Positions 7,358 through 12,051 of a stretch of DNA of 12,051 nucleotides are shown one piece after another. Made by a program: the position numbers and the translations under genes. This DNA comes from an uncultured Angelakisella sp. (lineage in GTDB: Bacteria; Bacillota; Clostridia; Oscillospirales; Ruminococcaceae): positions 1-12,051 of the forward strand of contig CALGIL010000105.1 in NCBI GenBank assembly GCA_937914895.1, in the 5' to 3' direction. A model generated the notes under the pieces. That model was not told the DNA's origin. It saw nothing but the letters and a program-made list of their open reading frames with translations, and made no database searches. The first letter of the stretch is position 1; the number at the start of each line of letters is the position of its first letter.

Positions 7358-7386
7358 AGTGTAACGAATTCGACACATTTTATCAA
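7358..7386 (-). promoter_or_regulatory. Promoter of the GHL10 lipoprotein / amidase operon
   Basis: Minus-strand -35 TTGATA (7381-7386) and -10 TACACT (7358-7363) are 17 nt apart. Transcription would start near 7351, giving a leader of about 420 nt that contains the whole tandem repeat array. An overlapping TATACA lies 5 nt further on and could shift the -10, but its spacing of 22 nt to the same -35 is poor. Confidence 0.55.
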
Positions 7387-7402
7387 TACTTATGTGGCAG
7401 TT

Positions 7403-7430
7403 TCCCGCGTTTTTACTGCGTCCCGCGGGA
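7403..7430. promoter_or_regulatory. Palindrome with an extra half site upstream of the repeat-leader promoter
   Basis: TCCCGCGGGA at 7421-7430 is a perfect 10-bp palindrome, and its half TCCCGCG recurs at 7403-7409, 18 bp away. The pair lies 17-44 bp upstream of the -35 at 7381-7386, where an activator could bind. The two arms can also form a 7-bp stem with a 14-nt loop. No known regulator motif is recognised. Confidence 0.3.
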
Positions 7431-7506
7431 TATAAAGGCTAAATTTTGTCCCCCGGGGGCCCCTACTCCCTTTTTTTATCCGGGAAAGCAGGTCTAAAGG
7501 GAGAAA

Positions 7507-7528
7507 GCCCGCCGTAAAGCAGGCGGCC
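7507..7528 (-). terminator. Possible intrinsic terminator after the periplasmic-binding-like gene
   Basis: On the minus strand CCGCC-TGCTTTAC-GGCGG forms a 5-bp GC stem, extendable with a bulge, followed by GCTTTCTCCCTTT. It lies about 40 bp after the stop codon at 7568. The stem is short and the U tract interrupted, so the call is tentative. The rest of 7322-7567 holds the promoter, the palindrome, a C5G5 run (7450-7459) and a plus-strand T run (7471-7477), and no credible gene. Confidence 0.4.
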
Positions 7529-7567
7529 CCAGGCGGGGGCCTGAGGCCTGTGAGAGGGGCGCCGCCG

Positions 7568-8710
7568 TCAGGGCCGGTAATTGCTGGGCTGCATCTCCTC
7601 ATCGCTGTCCGGGGAGGACTGCTCCGGCTCCTTTAAAACCTGGGGGCGCTCATCCATCCGGGGAGAGCGCACGACACGCCCCGGCACATACAGGCAACGG
7701 TCCGCCCCGGGGTCGTCCCCCTGGGGCTCCGCCACCGGCGGCTGGCCCGCCATCAGGGCGCGCATCATGTCCAAAGCGGCATTTCCCAGGTCTTCGCCGT
7801 CGGTGCCGATGGCCATTAAAATCTCGCCGTTTTCCACCATCTTCTGGGCCGCCTCGTCGGCGGTCAGCACCACAATCTCGATGCGGTTATAGGTAAACTC
7901 GGTGGGGTCGTTCAGGTAATCCAGGGCCTTTCTTGCCTCGGTGCTGCTGGTGATAAGCAGCAGCTCGGATTCGGCCACCCAGATGCGGTCGATCTCCTTG
8001 TGGATGTCAAAGCTGAACATGGAGGTCACCGAATCCTTGGCCAGGGTGCTTTCCACCCCCTGGGCCTTTAGGTAGGCGGCAAATTTTTCGGCCTTGCCGT
8101 TTTCCTCAAAGCTTTCGTCGGACAAGGAGGCAAAGGCCAGCACATCATCGGGAAAATATTCCAGCAGCTTACGGTTGCCCCGCCAGATGGCGCCCATCTC
8201 CTTGGCCACCTCCCGCAGGGAATCCGCATCGGAAAAGCCCAGGTAATAGATGCCCTGGCCGCTCAGGAGCAGGTCCCGTGGGGGTTCGTTGTACAAAAAG
8301 ATAAGGTACACCCCCTGGGCGGAGGCCGCGTCCACATACCGCTGGGCGGACGCGGGGTCCACCAGGCTCAGGAAGATGATTTTGTACTCCTCCCCCAGCA
8401 TCTTCTGGAACATCTCCCACTGGGTTTCGGGGCTGCTGCCCGTCTCGCAGGGGTGAAAGAGGAAGCCCTCGCTTTGGGCGTTTTCCAGCACGCGCCGAAA
8501 ATGGATTTCCTCCATGGTGTGGGTTTTTTCCACAATCAGGCCCACCTTGACAAGGCCCGACTCCCCCTCCTCCCCGGCGTTCATCACCGGGATGACGCTG
8601 GAGGACGGGGGCGGCAGGTCCTGGTTGGAGGCCCGCTCCGCCGACATCAGGGTGGTAAGTCCGGTCAGAATGATGATGCCGGCCAAAATACAGATCATTA
8701 AATGCTTCAC
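7568..8710 (-). CDS. Membrane-anchored sugar periplasmic-binding-protein-like protein (MglB/Peripla_BP_4 type)
   Basis: 380 residues, GTG start with AGGTGA (8717-8722) six nt upstream. Residues 4-22 form one hydrophobic segment with no lipobox Cys, so the protein is probably an N-terminally anchored extracellular protein. The fold matches type I sugar-binding proteins from about 53 (LVKVGLIVEK): GVYLIFLYNEPPR at 133-145 and the YYLGFSDADSLREVAKEMG stretch resemble the galactose-binding protein MglB, which has FFNKEPSR and a YYVGTDSKESG stretch. Other ligand positions look altered: the NND near the second lobe is replaced by TSSTEA, and the later VDAL by LTADEA. The Pro/acidic tail after about 325 is unlike the family. 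No permease or ATPase gene is adjacent, so a sensing or regulatory role is as likely as transport. It is flanked by its own promoter and a possible terminator. Family call is good; ligand unknown. Confidence 0.78.
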   Translation of the reverse strand: MKHLMICILAGIIILTGLTTLMSAERASNQDLPPPSSSVIPVMNAGEEGESGLVKVGLIVEKTHTMEEIHFRRVLENAQSEGFLFHPCETGSSPETQWEMFQKMLGEEYKIIFLSLVDPASAQRYVDAASAQGVYLIFLYNEPPRDLLLSGQGIYYLGFSDADSLREVAKEMGAIWRGNRKLLEYFPDDVLAFASLSDESFEENGKAEKFAAYLKAQGVESTLAKDSVTSMFSFDIHKEIDRIWVAESELLLITSSTEARKALDYLNDPTEFTYNRIEIVVLTADEAAQKMVENGEILMAIGTDGEDLGNAALDMMRALMAGQPPVAEPQGDDPGADRCLYVPGRVVRSPRMDERPQVLKEPEQSSPDSDEEMQPSNYRP

Positions 8711-8747
8711 AGTATTTCACCTATCGGTTGGATGACTGGGTGGCTGC

Positions 8748-8783
8748 GGGAACAAAAAACGGTGCTTTTTTCCGCTGCTTCCC
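8748..8783 (-). other. Inverted repeat at the predicted 5' end of the 7568-8710 transcript
   Basis: In the minus-strand RNA GGGAA (8783-8779) can pair with TTCCC (8752-8748), and an A6 run with a T6 run inside it around a 6-nt loop. The predicted transcript start (about 8781) falls on this element. It may only be a stabilising leader hairpin. Confidence 0.25.
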
Positions 8784-8787
8784 GATT

Positions 8788-8816
8788 ATGGTAGCACATT
8801 ACGGCAGATTTTTCAA
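8788..8816 (-). promoter_or_regulatory. Extended -10 promoter of the MglB-like gene
   Basis: Minus-strand -35 TTGAAA (8811-8816) and -10 TACCAT (8788-8793) are 17 nt apart, with TG one base before the -10 (TGCTACCAT). Transcription would start near 8781, giving a leader of about 70 nt. Confidence 0.7.
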
Positions 8817-8899
8817 GGAGGGGGCATCGGCGCCCGCTGCCAAATGCTGCCATATGAGGGGAAACCCTGCGCTGACAGGCACGGAGGGCCTTGTCGGAC

Positions 8900-8928
8900 A
8901 AAAGCACCCGCCGGGGGCGGGTGCTTTT
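8900..8928 (-). terminator. Strong intrinsic terminator of the V-ATPase operon
   Basis: A perfect 13-bp stem, AAAAGCACCCGCC with GGCGGGTGCTTTT, around a 3-nt loop lies 6 nt after the stop codon of the subunit D gene. The stem is A-rich then GC-rich and ends in TTTT on both strands, so it may work in both directions. Confidence 0.88.
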
Positions 8929-8934
8929 ACTGGC

Positions 8935-9591
8935 TTACGCGCTTTGCTCCTTGGCGCGGGCTTCGGCAATCATCATGTCCTTGATTTTCATCAGCCGGGC
9001 GGTGTTGCTCCGCTCGTTTTCCTCCAGCTTGGAGGCGATGGAACGGATGGTCTCCTGAAGGGTGGGGATCTGGACATACTCCAGGGCGTTTACCCGGCGG
9101 CGGGTCTTTTCAATTTCCTCCGCCAGCAGCTGGGCCGTCTTTTCCTTTTCCGCCAGCTGCAAAAGCAGGGGCAGCACCTGGGACAGGGCGGCCACCGAAT
9201 CGTCCAGCTCGCCGGAGGTAAAGGCAAACCCGTAGGGGTAAAGGTCCCCCTGGCCGCCGGTGTGGGTAAAGGTAAAGACGGGCACCTGGACGCTCATCAT
9301 GTTGGCGGAGCCGATCTCCACCTCCACCCGGTCCTTGGGCAGCATCAGGGCCTCCTCCAGCATGGCGGGGCTCATGACGGCGCTGGCGATGGCAAAGCCC
9401 TCGTAGACGTCCATCATTTTTTCCTCCACCTGCTCGCGCAGCTCCTTGTTCTGCCGCACCAGCTCCAGGAATTTTTTCATCAGGTCGTCCCGCTTGTCCT
9501 TTAGCAGGCTGTGGCCCCGCATGGAGGTCTGCAGCCGCCGTTTGAGGCGGGTCAGCTCCATCCGGGTGGGATTTACCGGCAGGACTGCCAT
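8935..9591 (-). CDS. ntpD: V-type ATP synthase subunit D
   Basis: 218 residues; the central-stalk subunit that turns inside the A3B3 head of the V/A-type ATPase. The N-terminal VNPTRMELTRLKRRL and GHSLLKDKRDDLMKKF are hallmark family sequences, and both ends are long helices suited to the antiparallel coiled coil (about 5-75 and 125-205), with the ENERSNTARLMKIKDM stretch near the end. The reading frame is open upstream to 9648, but the ATG at 9589-9591 gives the usual family start (MAVLPVNPTRM) and a normal length. A G-rich stretch lies upstream, although its spacing is not ideal. It is the last gene of the A-B-D run, 19 nt after subunit B, and is followed by a strong terminator. Confidence 0.95.
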   Translation of the reverse strand: MAVLPVNPTRMELTRLKRRLQTSMRGHSLLKDKRDDLMKKFLELVRQNKELREQVEEKMMDVYEGFAIASAVMSPAMLEEALMLPKDRVEVEIGSANMMSVQVPVFTFTHTGGQGDLYPYGFAFTSGELDDSVAALSQVLPLLLQLAEKEKTAQLLAEEIEKTRRRVNALEYVQIPTLQETIRSIASKLEENERSNTARLMKIKDMMIAEARAKEQSA

Positions 9592-9610
9592 GGCCTTGGG
9601 CCCCCCTTCC

Positions 9611-10998
9611 TCACTGGTCCTGTGCCTTGCCCGGCAGGTATTTTTCAATCATATCCGGGCGGATGCGCTTAAGCTCGGTGACGGGCAGAAGGGACAAAAG
9701 CTCCCACCCCAGGTCCAGGGTGGCGGCAATGTCCCGGTCGGTGTCGTAGCCCTGGGAGACATAGCGCTTTTCAAATTCATCGGCAAAGGCGGCGTACTTT
9801 AAGTCCACCTCGGACAGGGCCGCCTCGCCCAGAATGGTCATCAGCTCCTTGGCGTCCTTGCCTCTGGCGTAGGCGGCAAAGAGCTGGTTCATGGTGCTGG
9901 CGTGGTCCTCCCGGGTTTTGCCGGCGCCGATCCCTTGTCCTTGAGCCGGGACAGGGAGGGCAGCACGTCGATGGGGGGCTGGATGTTCTTGCGGTACAGC
10001 TCCCGGGACAGGATGATCTGCCCCTCGGTGATGTAGCCGGTGAGGTCCGGGATGGGGTGGGTCTTGTCGTCCTCGGGCATGGACAAAATGGGGATCATGG
10101 TGATGGACCCCTGGCTGTCCTCCCGGCGGCCGGCGCGCTCGTACAGGCTGGCAAGGTCGGTATACAGATAGCCGGGATAGCCCCGGCGGCCGGGCACCTC
10201 CTTGCGGGCGGCGGAAATTTCCCGCAGCGCCTCGGCGTAGTTGGTAATGTCGGTAAGGATGCACAGCACGTGCATATCCTTTTCAAAGGCCAGATACTCG
10301 GCGGCGGTCAACGCCATGCGGGGGGTGGAAATACGCTCGATGGCCGGGTCGCTGGCCAGGTTGATAAACAGCACCGCCCGGTCGATGGCGCCGGTGCGCC
10401 GGAAGTCGCTGATGAAGAAGTCGGACTCCTCGAAGGTGATGCCGATGGCGCAGAAGACCACCGCAAACTTAGAATCGGCCCCCAGCACCTTGGCCTGACG
10501 GGCAATCTGGGCCGCCAGCTTGGCGTGGGGCAGACCCGACCCGGAAAAGATGGGCAGCTTCTGCCCCCGGACCAGGGTGTTGAGGCCGTCAATGGCGGAC
10601 ACGCCGGTCTGGATAAACTCCTCGGGATAGGTGCGGGCCGCCGGGTTCATGGGCAGGCCGTTGATGTCCACGCGTTTTTCGGGGATAAGCTCCGGCCCGC
10701 CGTCGATGGGGCGGCCCATGCCGGAAAAGACCCGGCCCAGCATATCCTCGGACACCGGAAGCTCCAGCCCGCGGCCAAAAAACCGCACCTTGCTGTGCTC
10801 CAGGTTGATGCCGGCGCTGCTTTCAAACAGCTGCACCAGCACGTCGGTGCCGTTTACCTCCAGCACCTTGCAGCGGCGCAGCTCGCCGCCGGGCAGCTCG
10901 ATTTCGCCCATCTCGTTGTAGGTGACGCCCTCTACGTCCCGGACCAGCATCAGGGGGCCCGCCACCTCCTGAATGGTGCGATATTCCTTCATGCTCAT
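9611..10998 (-). CDS. ntpB: V-type ATP synthase subunit B, split by a one-base frameshift
   Basis: Non-catalytic nucleotide-binding subunit of the A3B3 head; about 462 residues when the two frames are joined, the usual length. Frame one (10998 to about 9935) includes [10 protein letters not shown], the non-canonical P-loop region [28 protein letters not shown] and [20 protein letters not shown]. After residue 356 (LSRLKDKG) the frame changes, and the family sequence continues as [30 protein letters not shown] and [10 protein letters not shown] to the TGA at 9611-9613. As written, the first frame would end at 9889 with 13 unrelated residues and lose 106 family residues. A missing G in GGG at 9932-9934 explains this. 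Both halves are otherwise intact and the gene is essential to the complex, so a sequencing or assembly error is likely; recent mutation is the alternative. The ATG overlaps the TGA of subunit A (ATGA), with GGAGG 7 nt upstream. Confidence 0.92.
9932..9934 (-). other. ntpB: Frameshift site in ntpB (apparent loss of one G)
   Basis: The minus strand reads AAG GAC AAG GGA TCG GCG, whereas family sequence requires AAG GAC AAG GGG ATC GGC. Adding one G to this run restores [14 protein letters not shown]. The site is a short homopolymer, a common place for indel errors. Confidence 0.85.
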
Positions 10999-12051
10999 GC
11001 GGATACCTCCCCACCGGTCAGGCCCCGGATTTCCTCTTCCAGCTCCTGGGCGGTCCTGGCCAGATATTCGGCCACCTGGGCCTCCTCCACGTATTTGGCG
11101 CGGGCAATCTTTTCCCGGGCGCCCAGGGCAAACACCCGGTCCATGGGCGCCCCCGCGGCCAGGGCTCCCTGGGCCTCGCGGTAAAACTTCAGTACTAAGT
11201 CCAGCATCCCCCGCTGCTTGGGCAGCGAGGTGTAGGTATCCACCTCATCAAAGGCGTTTTGCTGCAGGTAATCCTCCCGGATGCTGCGGGCGGCCTCCAG
11301 GGTCAGGCGGTCCTCGGCGCCCAGGGAATCATAGCCCACCAGCTTGACAATCTCCTCCAGCTCGGACTCCGCCTGCAAAAGGCCCAGCACCTGGGTGCGC
11401 ATGGCGGTCCAGTCCTCGGCAATGTGCTCGTTCATCCAGCGGCCCAGGTCGTCCTCGTACAAAGAGTAGGAGGTCAGCCAGTTGATGGCCGGAAAGTGCC
11501 GCTTGTAGGCAAGGGCGGAATCCAGCCCCCAAAACACCTTGACAATGCGCAGGGTGGCCTGCACCACCGGGTCGGAGTTGTCGCCGCCGGCGGGGGACAC
11601 CGCGCCGATGGCGGTCAGGGAGCCCTCGCGCCCCTCCTGCCCCAGGCAGACGACCCGGCCGGCACGCTCGTAAAACTGGGCCAGGCGGGAGGTCAGGTAG
11701 GCGGGGTAGCCCTCCTCGCCGGGCATTTCCTCCAGGCGGCCGGACATTTCCCGCAGGGCCTCGGCCCAGCGGGAGGTGGAATCCGCCATGACCGCCACGG
11801 CATAGCCCATATCCCGGAAGTATTCGGCAATGGTGATGCCGGTGTAAATGGACGCCTCCCGGGCGGCCACGGGCATATCGGAGGTGTTGGCAATGAGCAC
11901 CGTCCGCTTCATGATGGACTCGCCGGATTTGGGGTCCTTCAGCTCCGGGAACTCCCGGAGGACGTCGGTCATCTCGTTGCCCCGCTCGCCGCAGCCGATG
12001 TAGACCACAATGTCCACGTCGCTCCACTTGGCCAGCTGGTGCTGCACCACC
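10995..12051 (-). CDS. ntpA: V-type ATP synthase catalytic subunit A (C-terminal part)
   Basis: The 5' part lies beyond the right edge. About 352 codons are visible of a protein that normally has about 590. The window opens at VVQHQLAKW, which directly follows the Walker A loop (GKT) in this family, so the P-loop is just out of view. Seen here are [14 protein letters not shown], the [17 protein letters not shown] stretch, [16 protein letters not shown] (Walker B region) and [23 protein letters not shown], all typical of the catalytic subunit. The C-terminal helical region ends at EVSA. It catalyses ATP hydrolysis or synthesis coupled to H+ or Na+ transport through the membrane sector encoded elsewhere. 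The stop overlaps the start of subunit B by 4 bp (ATGA), so the two are translationally coupled. Confidence 0.96.
   Translation of the reverse strand, partial: VVQHQLAKWSDVDIVVYIGCGERGNEMTDVLREFPELKDPKSGESIMKRTVLIANTSDMPVAAREASIYTGITIAEYFRDMGYAVAVMADSTSRWAEALREMSGRLEEMPGEEGYPAYLTSRLAQFYERAGRVVCLGQEGREGSLTAIGAVSPAGGDNSDPVVQATLRIVKVFWGLDSALAYKRHFPAINWLTSYSLYEDDLGRWMNEHIAEDWTAMRTQVLGLLQAESELEEIVKLVGYDSLGAEDRLTLEAARSIREDYLQQNAFDEVDTYTSLPKQRGMLDLVLKFYREAQGALAAGAPMDRVFALGAREKIARAKYVEEAQVAEYLARTAQELEEEIRGLTGGEVSA

Noticed and set aside
5095..7359. Plus-strand open frame (754 codons) crossing the lipoprotein gene and the repeat array
   Set aside because: It is antisense to a well-supported gene and then simply translates the 72-bp repeat; no family features.
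7450..7480. Plus-strand intrinsic terminator (C5G5 run then T7)
   Set aside because: No plus-strand gene lies upstream and the GC palindrome has no loop, so it would not form a normal terminator hairpin.
7390..7602. Minus-strand 70-codon frame between the MglB-like gene and the repeat array
   Set aside because: It overlaps the end of the MglB-like gene, runs through the probable terminator and palindrome, and has no recognisable features.
8707..8907. Minus-strand 66-codon frame upstream of the MglB-like gene
   Set aside because: It runs over the extended -10 promoter and leader, starts next to the V-ATPase terminator and has no supporting ribosome site.
9925..9940. Programmed ribosomal frameshift in subunit B
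   Set aside because: Joining the frames by slipping back one base at AAG would need pairing with CAA, and no slippery heptamer is present; a simple missing G explains the data better.

Overview
The window looks like a chromosomal segment of a high-GC, strictly anaerobic Clostridia bacterium. My best guess is an Oscillospiraceae gut lineage of the Flavonifractor/Lawsonibacter type. This is inferred from GC-rich coding sequence, a V-type ATPase, an Nfn-type transhydrogenase pair, a cell-wall amidase with BIG2 repeats and lipobox secretion; no marker gene proves it. Every gene I accept is on the minus strand, so transcription runs from high to low coordinates.

Reading in transcription order: (1) 12051-8935 holds the 3' part of a V-type ATPase operon, subunits A (cut by the window edge), B and D. 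A and B overlap in ATGA, and B and D are 19 nt apart. Subunit B carries a one-base deletion near 9932-9934 that splits it into two frames. The operon ends at a strong hairpin terminator (8900-8928). (2) A good sigma70-type promoter (8788-8816) drives a single gene (7568-8710) for a membrane-anchored protein of the galactose-binding (MglB-like) periplasmic-binding family, with no ABC transporter genes in view. (3) A 640-bp non-coding stretch (6928-7567) holds a probable terminator, a palindromic site, a promoter (7358-7386) and a striking array of five 72-bp tandem repeats (6972-7321). The array lies between the promoter and the next start codon, so it would be a long structured 5' leader. (4) A two-gene cell-envelope unit follows: a lipoprotein with a GHL10 (DigH/YngK-like) glycosidase domain (5479-6927), then a 1415-residue secreted or anchored protein (1195-5442) combining a divergent GHL10-like domain, Ig-like material, a zinc amidase (Amidase_3) and five BIG2-type domains. 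It ends at a hairpin at 1149-1178. (5) A third promoter (1103-1131) drives the nfnA-nfnB pair (electron-bifurcating ferredoxin:NADP oxidoreductase). nfnA probably starts at a TTG, and nfnB runs off the left edge.

In function, the Nfn pair and the V-ATPase belong to energy and redox metabolism. The central block is peptidoglycan remodelling. Known DigH-type GHL10 proteins act on glycan strands from which amidases have removed the peptides, so a GHL10 lipoprotein beside a GHL10-amidase fusion suggests coupled two-step wall processing. The most unusual items are the alternating repeat array in the leader of this operon and the domain architecture of the 1415-residue protein.
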